This document shows positions 15,441 to 28,960 of a stretch of 64,000 nt of DNA, piece after piece (position 1 is the stretch's first letter; each line of letters opens with the position of its first letter). Below the pieces are notes generated by a model. It did no database searches. It had not been told where the DNA came from and saw nothing but the letters and a program-made list of their open reading frames with translations. The DNA is taken from NCBI GenBank assembly GCA_037833965.1, contig AP031355.1, forward strand, positions 27,367,501 through 27,431,500, in the 5' to 3' direction. The position numbers and the translations under genes were made by a program. Source of the DNA: Marchantia polymorpha subsp. ruderalis. Taxonomy: Eukaryota > Streptophyta > Marchantiopsida > Marchantiales > Marchantiaceae.

Positions 15441-15560
15441 AGCTAGTCAAAATTGAAGATAAACTTTGGTGGTTAAGCTAGTCAAAATGGACGGTAAACT
15501 CTAGTGATTGAGCTAATCAACATTGAAGTTAAACTCTGGTGATTGAACTAGTCAACATTG
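15441..15560. repeat. 35-bp tandem repeat, about 3.4 copies
   Basis: Copies start at 15441, 15476, 15511 and 15546 (partial). Each begins with AGCTAGTCAA or a close variant and ends with a CT(C/T)TGGTGATTG-like block. Confidence 0.9.
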
Positions 15561-15743
15561 ACAATACATTCAATCAAGATGATGTGTTGGTCAAAGCTAT
15601 TTTTTCAAAGACTTTTCAGCGACATTGTGCTATTATGCAGATTGTGCATAGAAACACATGTAAAATTTGCTAGCATAGTACTTTCATATTGATATCATTT
15701 TATATAATTATTTTATCATGTGATGAATATGATTTAATTTTAG

Positions 15744-16260
15744 TTATAGTTAACTCTCGTAAAAAGAGGGACCGTGTATCAGATTTTGTTCTATAACTTC
15801 TTGCGGAGTATTTATATAGGTTACAAGATTTATGTTTCTTCTATGCTAGTATATTTTTTAGTAAAACATTTATGTTATTAGTCTACAATGTTATGGCTAC
15901 AGCTTAGTTCTAGTTAACTCTCGTGTTTCCTCTATGCTATCAGGTTTTTTAGTAAAATTTTTATATTATTACTTTATAGTGTTATGACTACAGCTTGGTT
16001 CTAGTTGAGTCTCGTGTTTCCTCTATGCTAGCAAGTTTTTTAGTAACTTTTTATGTTATTACTCTATACTGTTATGGCCATGGTTTAGTTGTAATTGACT
16101 TTCGTGTTTCGTCTATGCTAGCAAGTTTTTAAGTAAACTTTTTATGTTATTGCTCTATACTGTTATGGCCACGGCTTAGTTTTAGTTAACTCTCGTCTAA
16201 AGATGTACATTGCGTTAGATTCTGTCTAGAGTTTCATGCGAAGTAATAATATAGTTTATA
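15744..16260. repeat. 91-bp tandem array, four copies, with similar outer flanks
   Basis: The anchor CTATGCTA lies at 15841, 15932, 16023 and 16113, giving periods of 91, 91 and 90 bp. Each unit contains TTTTTTAGTAAA, a TTATTACTCTATA-like block and GTTATGGCCACAGCTTAGTT or variants, ending with GTTAACTCTCGT. The DNA just before the array (15744-15825) resembles that just after (about 16184-16260): both have AGTTAACTCTCGT followed by AGATT(T/C)TGT and a TGCG-AGTA block. Confidence 0.9.
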
Positions 16261-18420
16261 GAAGTTACCGTTTACTTAACACAAATTAGAGTAAAGATTG
16301 TTAAGTTAGTTAAAGTTAAATAGTAACCTTATTTCTTAGCTAAAAATATGTATGATATCATCGGTGCTGGAGTATTTATACTCATGGATTTGTGTTTTGC
16401 ATAGTACATTCATTATACTATCACTTGCGAGACTTCCTTGTGGAGGTAGCGTTTTGTGATGAACCACACTACATCTTTGCTTTGCTTATTTACTGTCATT
16501 TGATATTCACAGTTTTGCATTAATATATAGGATTGATGTTTTTGCAAGTTTGGAATTTTTTTGTCAATATGTATTTTTCTATGATGAAATTTTAATTTTT
16601 CAGCTCTATGTATTGACAAATTTGTACTCATCAATGTTGTTGCAAAAGAATTCAATCATGATGTAATTGATGATAAATTTTACTCTATGAATTATAGATA
16701 GATGAAGAAGAATCTATACAAATACATATTCAATGAATATAAAATTGTATTTTATAATTGTTTCAAGATTTTCATTTATCATACAAATGATATATTTCTA
16801 AATCCAATTGTTTTTTGGATTATAATGCATGATTAAATTTGAGTTTTTTTAGAAATATGTAATTAAACGTAATTATATATAAATAAAATTATTAATTTAA
16901 ACTATTAATATTAATATTTGTAGATATATTGTATATTTTAAATATATAAAATTATTTTCAATTTTTTTAAATTTCAAATTTCAAATTTGACAAATTTATA
17001 TATATATATATATTTTAGTCAAAATGCATTAATAATTCTATAAGAAAATGTCTATATTACTTAAAAAAATTCATTGATGTATTTACAATGAAAATCATAT
17101 ATTTTAAGTAATTATAAGATTTAAATACAATGTATGTGAAATAAATTCAATAGATAATTCAATAACTCTAAACCATAATTTGGTATGCAAGACTTTAAAC
17201 AATTTGAAATAGCAAATATGAACCATTATACAAACTGTAATTTGAAACAAATTGACAATATTTTTTTATGAAGAGCTTTTGCATCTGTATAGAATGATAA
17301 TGTTATGCGAGATCTACAAAATTCGAATACATGAATTTTAGTTCCATCAACAACAACATTAGTGATATTAAATTTTTTTTATCTACATCAATAATTTGAT
17401 GAACAATAACTACACCTTATCTTGACTTCATATATTTGTCTAGATTTATCAATTCATATATGTTTTATTGTGATTTTTTTTGAAATGCAATTGTGATGTT
17501 CACATATATTGTTTTATAAAAAGCATATGATAGATCTTCATGTTTTCAAAAGATCCATGTGAAGTATTGTGATGTTTGCTAGTGATGCTACAATTTTCAC
17601 ATTAACTTAATTATATTGATACTAAGTAAAATATATGCTGAATTAAGATTTGAAATACATTTATTGCAGATTGATTTCAAAATTTTCATTTGAATAATTT
17701 TTTTAACAATTATGGCAGATGATTGGATCAAATGTGCGAGTGAATAATGCAGGTTGATATATAAAACACAATTATCAGAAAAAATAATTTCATAAATCAT
17801 TTTTAAACTTGTTGGCATTATTCTACATATGTTGACAGACAATATGTTCATAGATGAAGTATTTGACTCTCCAGCTATTGAGTCATTTACCTATAACTTT
17901 GGTGGGAGAATAAGTTAGAGCATAGCATTCACTCTTTACACTTTATTATGTAACGTTTAACAATTGAGTTATTTTATTGTAACAGTATTAAAATTGTTGA
18001 TATCAATGGAAAATCAATTATTTTGTTGATAATTTTAATAACATCAGTATTGTATGTAAATAGTCCAACTGGAATTTATTGGATATCTTAGTTGAAATAG
18101 GAGGTAGGCTTATTTCTATTTTGTTGGTACTAGCGCATGTTACTTATTTGGTTTCATCCGTGATGGAGTTTTCACACTTTTTTATCGAACTATTTTGTTC
18201 CGTCTGATACAGCATCGAATAAGTGTAACTGAGAGCATGAATGAAGCTTCAAGGTTGTGAGAGCTAAACCAGGGGCTGAAGGTTTGCGAGTATGATTCCA
18301 GGAGAGATCTCAGGTTCATATAGCTTTACTGAGATCTACTGTGAACCCCTCATAAAAAGTTTCTTGTGAGATATTAATGAGTAAGCCAGATTTCGCGTAG
18401 TCATTTGTAGTTGCTGCTGG
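16261..18420. other. Very AT-rich stretch
   Basis: No gene seen. It includes a short (TA)n run near 16998-17012 and long A/T homopolymers. Small minus-strand frames (16413-16655, 17597-17851) have no recognisable product. Confidence 0.5.
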
Positions 18421-18619
18421 CATGAATGAAGACAACGGCAATCGGAGGAGTAACTTTGACTACGACTTCCTTACGAAGAATGGCTAAAGTCCACCTGTGA
18501 CAAATCGGATCGGATCAGTAGAACTGACAGCCCGCCAAACGAGCTACGCAATGTGACTTACAAGCCACCAATTTTGGACTGCTGTCAAATTTGGTGTGGC
18601 TGGCTTAAAAGACACTCGC

Positions 18620-19440
18620 TCATTCGTGGTTTATCATACGTCCCTTTCTTTTGGCTATTTTACTGTGTCCTCTATTCGTGGTTATAAAGCTGCGATGCCA
18701 GGACGTACTCTTATAGGGTAGGCCGTCTTTCTGAACTACGTAAGCCACACATTCATGCAACATGCTACGCCTAGCACAACATTCGCCACAGTATATTTTG
18801 GCCCATGCGAGCTCCTGAATCAAAGCATCGTTGGGCACTCCGTCATAGCTGTAACTCCCCGTAGAGCGATTAGTTCCGGAAATGAACATGTTCCCGAACT
18901 GTAATACTGTCCCACCGTGAGCGAGTTCCTTTAAGAATAACCAGGTAGCCGTTACCAGCACAAACCCAAACCAAAACGATGTAGTCGCGTGCTTTGATTC
19001 GTCCGAGCCATTGTTCCGGTGAACCTCGATTAAGTATGGTTAGATCAGCACCCGGTGGACGTATTCATGAATCGCTTGTTGCGCCTGCTCGTCAGTGGGT
19101 TCCCCGGTAGCTGTCACCTACTGGGCATCCGCGAACTTCCTCCTCTACGATCTCCACGCCGGTGGTTCCTCGAGCAGCTCATTGGCTGACCGGCAGGTCA
19201 ATCGCAAAGCTGATTGCGTCGAGCATTTCGAGTAGGTACTGTAACGTGGTCCACTTCTCTCGAGCAGTGTGTGGAACTGACCAACGGCTGGTTAGCGATT
19301 TCCAACTCGAATCCAGCATTGTTGCAAGTGGTCTTGTTCTTATAAGAACGAGCGAACCGGGCCAGCCATGGCTTCGGAGCTCTCACAAGACGACAGCAGA
19401 AGGCCATGCTGACCGTCGGAACCGGCTGCAACTTGTCCAG
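18620..19440 (-). pseudogene. Possible decayed gene of unknown function on the minus strand
   Basis: From 18961 down to 18620 an open minus-strand frame ends at a stop. The same frame continues upstream to about 19185 with a protein-like composition, including DEQAQQAIHEYVHRVLI and a hydrophobic stretch TTSFWFGFVLVTATWLFL that could span a membrane. It is broken by stop codons, one at 19040-19042 and two more at about 19097 and 19121. Farther upstream a shifted frame gives REKWTTLQYLLEMLDAISFA. I do not recognise the family. The stops could mark a pseudogene, or introns I failed to place, or the similarity to coding DNA may be chance. Confidence 0.25.
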
Positions 19441-20079
19441 GGAAGCTTGTCGCGTTCGATGTCACGTCGGTGTTCTTGTGAGCCAGAGGTCTTGTATCGG
19501 GAGGGGGCTCGCTAGGTGAACACCTGGAGGGAGATATAAAGCTGTGTGGTGGAGGTCGAAGGATCGGCTCTGGGAGGAGAGCGCGGGTGCTCTGCGCGCC
19601 TCTAATTGATTGATTAGATTGTAAATAGGCAGAGCTGCTGGAGGCTTTGTATCGGGGGACGGAATTTGAGAAATTTGGGGGAATGGATTTTTAATGATGA
19701 GTGTGAAGTCATCAAACTTGTCCCGATCGCTCGCTCGCTCGTTTTCTGTGGATGGTAGGTTCGATGCAGAGGTTTGGGAGAATATTCATCGCTGCCTGTG
19801 CAGGAATTTGAAAACCATCTGTCAATTTTGAGTACGGCGAGAAGTTGGATGCTCGGCAGCGACAATTCATTGGCCGGATGATGGATCACCGACGGGCTCT
19901 GTGAGTGTTCGAGAGGTGAGATTGCACGAATTTGAAATGGCGATTTTTGGAGGCAGAGAAAGACATGATTGTGGTGGGAAGAAGACGAACAATTGTCAGC
20001 GGGCGGGCCATGGGCGGTGATAAGTTTCAAGGGGTGCTTGGATCAGTAGTGCAGTTTCAGAAGCAGGAACAGGGACACG

Positions 20080-21353
20080 ATGTCGTTGCGTATCAAATTA
20101 GTCGTAGAGAATTTTGTGAGGGATTTGAAGGCAGCTCTAGAGGCCGACATGCAGGACCGAATTATGAAGGAACGAGAAATGAAGAGCTATTTGGAGGAAA
20201 GGGAGAGAGAAGTAGCAGAGAGAGAGGCCGCATGGAAGGCCGAGCTCGGCCGAAGAGAGGTGGGTTTCTTCTCATTCTTCTTGTGTCGCGCGCCAGTAGA
20301 GTGTGGTTGGTGGAATGGCCTCGGTTGGTTTATTCGTACAATGATGTTTGTGGATGATCCACAGGACTAGAAAGTTTATGGATTTTTTCTTCGAAACTGA
20401 AATTTCCTTGTGGAGGAAGGGCGTGAGAGATCTAAGATTTGGTTACCCTATATAACAGTAGGATATGAGTTAGAGTTGTGAGTCGAGCTCGGTAATCGAG
20501 CAGCAGGGGTGTGTGAATGTAGTTGTTTCAAACGAGAGTGCGCACGAGGAGTTAAAATCAGTAGGTTTAGAGAAAGAGAGTTTGCTGTGTACCGGGTACT
20601 AGATCCTGCGAAACCTCGAACACTGAAGGGTTTTAGTTTGTTCGAGCAGGTGTAATCGTCTTTGGAGTCGAATGCAATTTTTCTTTGGTGTTCTCTTAGA
20701 GAGAAAATTGTTGAAGAGGCTCTGGAGGCGAACTAGTTTTTGAAGCAGAACCATCAAGTAATCATAGTTTCGTTTCCATTTTTTTTTTCTTTGGGCTTGT
20801 CGCTGCATCCAAAGTCAATACGTCCTACGAATGTACGTGCATGATCAATTACATGGGCCTACATTTTGCGTTCCCTGAGGTAGTTTTGTATTTGTTTTTG
20901 GTGTTTTTGGGCCAATTCAGAATAAGTTTGAAACCGTAAACCACATTTGAAGGAAAGGGGCAAGTATGTTAAACTGAAAGTATTCCGCTCACGCAATCAA
21001 AATCCAGGAGGGATTTTTTCAGAGATATAGAACTTGTGTTTACTGACTGTCTTCTTGGTTTGGAAGAATCATTGAAACAGATTGACGTCCTACAGATGGA
21101 AGCAATTCAGTTTACCTTTGGATATTTCTGGCTTTAATATAACTTATTGTACCCTTAATTGTGTCTTTCTATTGCGCAGGCCGAAATTCTGAAGCAGGAA
21201 GCTCGTTTGAAGATGGAGAGGGAGAATTTAGAGAAGGAAAAGAGCGTTTTGATGGGAACGGCATCAAATCAAGATCAACAAGATGGTGCTTTGGAAATTA
21301 CTGTTAGTGGCGAGAAGTACAGATGTCTCCGCTTTTCCAAAGCGAAGAAATAG
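20080..21353 (+). CDS. Small coiled-coil protein, two exons, function unknown
   Basis: Exon 1 is 20080-20259 and exon 2 is 21180-21353, joined by a clear GT-AG intron. The intron interrupts the helix at GRRE|AEILKQE, so the coiled coil continues smoothly across the junction. The product is 117 residues: MSLRIKLVVENFVRDLKAA, then a charged Glu/Lys/Arg-rich helix to about residue 85. It ends in a short folded-looking tail, ALEITVSGEKYRCLRFSKAK, which I believe recurs in small uncharacterised plant coiled-coil proteins. No signal peptide or membrane segment is visible. The first ATG with the continuous helix was chosen as start; a longer frame beginning upstream (19932) is out of frame. Splicing and helix continuity support a real gene, but the role is unknown. 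Confidence 0.72.
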
Positions 21354-24300
21354 GGAGGTCAGTGGCACGTAGTCACGTGAACGCTTACCACCAGCGCCAA
21401 TGGAACGGTGACGAATTGGTTGCGGTCGAATGCTGTATTGTTCGCTCTAAATTGGGAAGTCTTCCGACAGGTTTGATGTTCGGAAGGCAACAACGAAATT
21501 GCTTAGCAGAGTTGGAGGAGGCGGAGTGTAATAGGAACTATACTTCGGCCTTGCTCCCGCGAGAAGCACTGGATTTTACTTGAAAAACACATTCTACACT
21601 ATCCTTGGGTGTGGCTCTGCATATATTGAGGTAATATTACAGATAGTTAGTCGCTGTACATACTCATGATCCTGCCCTTTCCTGAACGTTATTGGAGCAG
21701 CCTAGCATCCCTGGATTATATTGTTCACTCAGGCTCGTCGTCGTTGGAAGAGCTCTCCTTAACGCCTTGAGTAGGTTGCAGTATTTTTTATGCAAGAAAA
21801 TTCTCTTGTACTTGGGCATGCCCTCTGCTCGCTGACTATGGGTGTTTTGAGACTAAATCATGTAGCACTTGATTTTCAGAAGCAAATTTGTTCTATGATT
21901 CATGTCATTACCGCGTGTTTATTTTGTCACTTGTACTTGAGAACCCCATCAATGGACCTTCTTAGTCGCAAAGTGGATCTGTTGTGCCCCTCGGTCCACA
22001 CGAATAGGTTGGCTTGAAGTGAAGTTGAATACAGGACAAGCAGACGTGTTTTTTATGATGTCATGTTTAATGCGTGAGAATGTGTTCGTTACCTTACTGC
22101 TGTGAGTGGAGGAATTTGAAGGTTTTGTTGAAGAGTACTTAGTGTTGTCTGTTTTAACTTACCAGAAGAATCTCTGAGGCTGGTTTGTGTACTTTAGCGG
22201 ATGGCTTGACTGAGGTGACTCATATTCTAAAAGTCCACTTAAAATATTTGGTGTTACTTGCGTTGTGGGTATAGTGGCGAACTACTTTTTAGACTCTTTT
22301 TTTTTAAGTACAGTTGTCTCTTTTACAATGATATGATAGCAATTTTAATTTCTGTCATGGACATAAGAAAAAGTTTTAATATTTTTAATGTTTGCAAAGC
22401 AGGCATTGAATTTCAGCTGGGACGAGTTTCTTTTTCATAACAGCGACTTGCAGTGTCCGGCAAGATTATTCCACGTAATGATGAAATCAATGTATTGAGG
22501 GCGTAATCGAAGAATACGATGCGCTGTCGATAACATCACATCCGCGTTACTGGTGTTTCCAATACAGGGTATTAAGGGCGTACTGCATCATTTGATTGGA
22601 GTTGTGACTCAATCCACCTCTGCAGTCTTCTCATAACCAACATACATCAAGCGATCAGGCATTGCCTGAGTCTTGTGAGGACAATATATCTTCGAAAGAT
22701 CAAGTCCGCGAACCTCGTCACTCCTCTACTTTGAATGGGTGCAAAAGTAAAGCGGATAATTTCCTCCCACAACTGTTTCCCTCTCCTCGATGAAATCTAA
22801 GGTGCTTTGGAAGCTTTGGGCCTTTTTGTCATTGGCAAAAGAATGATGTCTAGTAGAGTGTACCACAATTCGGGTTTGTCCAGTTGATGTGCCTTGCCCT
22901 ATATATAGTTCGCCATTGATGGTTTTCTTTTGGCTTCGGCTGTACTCTGCTGACTGAGTCTGCCCTTAACCATGGTTCTCCTCAAAATTGGTGCAAGTGT
23001 GCTAAGAATGTCTTGGAATCTTATTTTACGTCTCACTATTTTAAACAACCTTGGAGCTTTTTTCTTTAGACCTGAAGGACCAGAGTGCCCGCATGCTTTT
23101 TGATTTTGAAAAGACATGCTGTGACTGTAAACCTAATCCATTCAGAAGCTAGAAATACAACCTCTACATCAGTCAGCTCTCGAAGTAGTTTATCACTGGC
23201 AGGAGGTGGCGGGAATCCCCGCTTATTAGTTCTGAAATATTACACCATGCTGTGGACAACGAACACGTGGGAAAGCGTCGCTCTTTGCCAACTCGAGTTT
23301 TTGGCTTTTGATGGGTCATAGTACATGTCATGGGTTCAGCTTTCTCTGGTTCTGGAGTTACAGTTTTTCCAAATATTCATGTTCGGTCAACATGGACGCC
23401 TGGAAGCCCTTAGCACTTAACGCACCATGCAGGCTGTATCAGACTGATGATGTAGATCCATGAGGACGGAGAGCATGAGCGGATGCCACCGCTAATGTGG
23501 GGTATGACTGTAAAAAGTCTCTTGAATCTCGTGTGATGTAAAGGTTCTCCCAAGTCACACATAAAATACTGAATGTTCAAAATATTGTTCACTGGCGATA
23601 CTCTGCAGTCCAGTGTCAGTTAGCAACTTTTGAGCACTAGCGTTTAATCGGTCAAGGTCCCTTGGGTCTTGAAAGTCCACCCTTCAAGTCAAGATTCTGC
23701 ACACCTGTGGTCTGTGTGCAACCTACAGCCCAAGACCGCAACGCACTTCGCCTCGAAGGCAAAGATGTCTTTTCTCATTGGTGTCACGACAACACTATAA
23801 TTGATGATGTCAGTGTCACGGCCCCACTTATATTTTCGGCAGAGTCGACCAGTAACTGTGGTAACTTGTGTCCCTGGCCACTACATTATTGTTCACTTGA
23901 CAAGTGCCGTGTGTAGGACGGCTAAAATCGAGCAAAACAGAAATTTTGAATGTTACGCCTGGGTCATATTGAGATTCACCCAAGACTTCTTTGAGGGTTT
24001 CGGTTCTAAATTGTGCTGGAAACGATGATTTCCTGTTTCCCCTCACTTGGAATTAGGTTTGGAACAAAGTTGAAGACATCATACATTCTGGGATTGTTGT
24101 AATTCTGTGGGATGAACCCGGAGTTTATATCTTGCTGCTAGCAAGCCACCTGGTATTTGGTAGGAAGTAGGTTACAGTTAGAGTAATAAATGAGTTTTCA
24201 TTCACTATTCTAAATGATAATTGTATCTAGTTCCAATAACAACACAATGAAAAGTATGCGATGGCACTGGATATATTGAGATTCATTTACTCTGAGCTGC

Positions 24301-27300
24301 AGTAAAGGAATGAGTTCACGTTATTTGTAAATAATTACATATCATACTAGTTTATATTGAGCCTCTTGGCACAAACAGTAATGACACTTGGGTCCACTCC
24401 ACTTGACCACGACTTGTACATCCATTCTTCACATGTACATGTGATAACTTATCATCCACCCCAGCCATTAATCGCATACTTCGAAGAAGGAAGCTCGATG
24501 AGAATCATAATCATGCCAAACCTTCACCGACTTGAAGTTACTTCTTACGCAAAATGCATGTAGAGTTCAAGGTAAAAGCTGTTTGCCCTGAAACCTCCCT
24601 CTTAGGGCCACAAGACTGGTCGTAGCACTTGAGATAATGAGGTTTTAATTCTGAGGATTAGTCTAAAATGCAATTCATAGTCCAATTTGAGAATGCGAGT
24701 ACTCCACATAAGATATCATGACCATCATGTTCATAATGATCAGATCACCATGTGATCCGAGGGGACGACGGGTGCATCAGTGTATTCCAGTAGTGACAGA
24801 ACTTCCTCGGAGCTAGAAGCCATGAACACGGCCGACTTCTCCATTGATAATTTCTCTCTCGGATGGGGAGTTTGTTTACAATAAACATCGAATGTAGACT
24901 AAATATAACACTTGAACAACACTTTCCATCAAGGCATAAATGCAAATCTTACGAGACGGAACACCAATTGCTGTCGGCTCTGGCATGATTCTGCTCATCT
25001 CATTCGTCTACAGGGCTTCTTCCTTCCATGTGGTCACGCAACAAGGAAGCAACACCATGCTTGCTGCATATCGTGCTCTTGTGTTCTGTATAGTCTTTCT
25101 TTCTTTCTCCCTGTGGAAGTGAAAGGCAACACTTCTAGGTTTCCATAGACCAAATTTGTAAACATACTTTTGTTGTATGCAATTGTAACAATGGATAGGA
25201 ATGAGTTTCGTTCTTTTCATTTATGAGTGCGCATGTCGAGTGAAGTCAATAAGTACTAAGGTTTATGGCTGTACCTGTAAAGCCATCAGCCATACTTGAA
25301 AAGAGTGGCAAACCGTAGTGATGGTCGCAGTTTTTTCGAACAATGGGGAAAGGCAAGATTGAAGGCTATAATTTTGCGGAATTGTTGCCACATTTATGCC
25401 TATATGTAAGGCCGCTGCAAATCATGATTAGCAGAAAATTTAAGATTCTTACCGTATGTCTTAATTATGCAGCTTCATTACTCGTGACATTGACGAATCG
25501 AGTAGAGGCTGAAAGTATTGATGTGTAGTTTTAATGCTGAATACTCTATCAGGAGTCGACCATTTCTCAGTGGAAAGTGCCCCATACGAAGTGGACCTTT
25601 TTGTCTCCATACGGAAGTGTTTTATGAAGGTTTTCCCATTTGTTGCTTCCCATCTTCACAATGCCATTTCCAAGAAGTGCCGGTTTTCGCACGACATCCT
25701 TACATGTATTTACATGTCGAAAGCACAATCGAGAAGGAGATTAAACTTGACTTGACTCCGAAGCTAATTATTAGGGTTGATTGGAACCAAACTGGGAATG
25801 AGCGGTTATGCAACTCGGCAGGAAAAAGGTTTTCTAATTAGTAAGCAGACATGTCACCGATTTTTACTGTCTTCTTGATTTACACAAACTAGGATATTGT
25901 AGTTTCGAATGATACAAACACATGCGTGATCTGCGAAAGCTCGTTGAGATATGTTCCCTACAGAACATTGGTGATGAAGGGCAGATTAAAATAACAAATC
26001 CTGGCGACAATGTGGTTGTAAAGTCATGAAAGAGATGTATAAATGGTAAGCAATGACGTTGGTCCGAAAAAGCAGGAGGTGACAGTTTTGCATTTCCGGA
26101 CTTATCATTCCTTCTTTGAATTTGAAGCATTTAAAAGTGAGTCTACGCTTCGAAAGACATGACATGCGTAGGAAAGTTGATTCTGACTGAGAAATTTCAT
26201 GCAGGATAGATTGTATTTTAATCAATGTACTGTGGGTATACTTGAATTAAAACATCAAGCCAAGGGAACAAAACATAAAGGAGAGAGGCTGATGGAATAC
26301 GTCTAAAACAAGCATCTAGTGATGACTGGGTCTATGCTCCGAGTCATGGCGCCACAAATGACATGATTATTGCATAAGCAGCGATGCCGTAAGCATCGTT
26401 TCTTATGCAATAAGCATCATCTTTTTGTGCGTGGAAGGTTTAATTTTTGGGGGTATGCGCCTCTTGTCTCTTGCTTTCAACATGGACCATTGGTGGACAC
26501 CTATAGGGGAAACTCTACTACTCCAAATTTGATGCTTCGTGACTTCCATGGATGAAACGAAGAACCACTCTGCGCGAAATGAATAAATAAGCAGCAACAA
26601 CAAGAATGATGACATTCTAGCTACAGTATCTTTGTTGCACCGTGGGCTCTTACTTTCATGAACCGATGGATGGATCGAGGGCACACAAGAGTCATGAGGT
26701 GGACTGAATTGGAGGGGCGAGCTGCAAGGGGAACCAAGTAATAAATAACTGGTTGCGGTCTTGAAGATAGGATATAGGACGACGTGCTAGTATCTCTAAT
26801 GGTTTCTCTGTAGAATTTTATAATTCTTTCTTCCCACAATTCAACCCGGGCGCTCATTTGACATCAACAAGATCAAGTTAGTGAGAGTTTTAATTGACTG
26901 CATTTACTCACCCCTCAACGACCTTACAGCATAGACAACAAGTTGAATTAATGAATGAGTGGTCGCGTACAAGATGTACTAACGTCTCGTCGTCCGAATC
27001 AACAGCAAGACCTGAAAACTCTAAATAATGATAGTTTTCACACCAAATGCCAGTAGATATATCGGTACTTGGGTACGAGTGTGGAGTATGAAACTAGGGT
27101 GGGTTGTGGTAGGGTAAGGCGTACAGATTAAGTCGAAGGGTTCTTCAGAAGGCATCTTCGAGAACAATTTGTGCCGATGAGAGTAGCGAAGGCCAAAAGA
27201 ATTTAGAAGGGCGTATGGTGAAATGTCCTGAACAGAAAGAAAAGAAGCGAGAGGAAGGGAGGATACCAAGTAATACAGCAAAAAAGATGGGAAGGGAAGG

Positions 27301-28960
27301 GAAAGGGAGTGATGGGAGGCTTGGATCGGAAGATGTTATAAAATCGCCGGCTAGCAGAGCATATAGACTGAACGTACAAGTGGAGAGGAGTGGGTTGCGA
27401 GAGGTGGAAAGCTTTTACGGTGTGGACTGTTGTGATCGAAGAGCTGTGCAGGACCTCTACCTGTGGGGGTGTCCAGTCTGTGGGGTTGGAAGTAGGGAAA
27501 GAAAGTGTGGAAGGAAAGCCGTAGTCCTTTGAGTGGCAGAGGAGCGCCAGTCAGCCTCAGAGATCGACATTGACGGTAGTGTGTGTTCAGTGGAGAGGGA
27601 TCTGGAGTTCTCTCAGGCATAGCAGTCACACTATCACAGACTACTTACTGTGTGGCTTTTTCATGCTTAGGCCGAAATCATCCATCTCCGACTGGACTGG
27701 ACTGGACTGGACAGGACTCATCTCTAACCTCAAAACGCCGAGGTTTGAGGAATTCTAAATTGGAAGAGAATCCTAAGGCTCAAAAACATTTGCCGTGTTC
27801 CTCTGTCAGTGGAACTCACAAACAAAGTACTTGGGAATGAGATTTTGTGGCCGGACATTTTGAGCAGGATTTCTATCGGTGTGTGGAGAGAGGTTCTGAA
27901 ACTGCGGAGATTGTGTATCTTAAATTGGATTGTATCTCTGACGGGACAGACGGTAAGGTTTGCGCCAAAAGGCCCAAAGCATTGAAGACTTAATTTCGTT
28001 CATTTCGGAAGGTTAGCAGAGATTGCAATAGATAGCAGATGTTGATCATGCGGCGCAGTGGGAGTAAATGAATGTGCTAGATGGGTGGATAGAACATCTC
28101 GAAATAAGGGGACCTGTGACAAAGATTGCGATGACTCTTGAGGAAGAAAGGTGAATCCGGTTGTTGACCCACATGAGAAAAGCGTAGAATGCTTTTTGCG
28201 GACTGGAGCTGGTTTCCTTACTCCCAATCGCGATGCTAACGGGCTGTTCTTTGCAGACAAGTGCAGATCGGTGTGGTTATTCTCCTCGAAAGACTGAACA
28301 ATCCTGCAAGCGATCTTTTCTCTGGTTCTGGTGCGCCTATCTGGGGCTGTCTCCTCGATTAAAATCGTAAGTATAAGATTCATTTCCATGGACAGTCCGT
28401 CCGAGTAGCTTTGAGCAAAACCTAAAGCGGAGTCGGAACTCGACATTGCATGTCTGTGGGCGGAGCCAAAATAACTGTCAACCGACCTTCGAATCAGTCA
28501 ATTCAAATTGTTAGTCCTTTGCTCGCAGCTGATAACCTTTTTAAAGTCGGATCCTTCTTGTCTAGTTGCAAAGAGAATCCTGCCCTCGTTGTGGGGTCGT
28601 GATTAGTTTGTAATATTGTACCTGTACAGCTCGTTGATATTCCTGTTGGGCTCTTTCGGAACTCTTGTGCCCTTTGTTCTATTGTCTCTGTTTTGCAATT
28701 TAGAATTTGCATAGTCGTCAGATGCTATTTTCTGCACTTTCATCTACGTGAATTGTTCAGTCGTTTGTGAGATTTAGAGGGCAGTAAAATTGATTGCGAT
28801 CCTTCCTTCTGGGAAGTTTAGATGTTGAGAAGGGAGGGTAACGGAATAATGACGAGGAACTGACATTCTTGTGTTCAATATCTAGTGTCTTTTTCAATAA
28901 GTCTTTTTCTCTCTCTCAGTGTTTAGCCATGGGAACCAATGCTAGTCGTGGGTTTATTGA
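21354..28960. other. Long intergenic stretch with no supported gene
   Basis: The first few hundred bases are probably the 3' UTR of the coiled-coil gene. Base composition is intermediate, so it may hold untranslated exons or unrecognised genes, but no frame shows a known domain. The most protein-like frames are 28446-28000 (minus, 148 codons, ATG start), 27215-27532 (plus) and 22899-23117 (minus). A (TGGAC)n run lies at 27691-27715. Confidence 0.45.
27691..27715. repeat. (ACTGG)n pentanucleotide repeat
   Basis: Four perfect ACTGG units followed by ACAGG. Confidence 0.9.

Noticed and set aside
22440-23120. Possible coding exons around 22.6-23.1 kb on either strand
   Set aside because: Short protein-like stretches appear in several frames, but no consistent frame, domain or splice pair was found.
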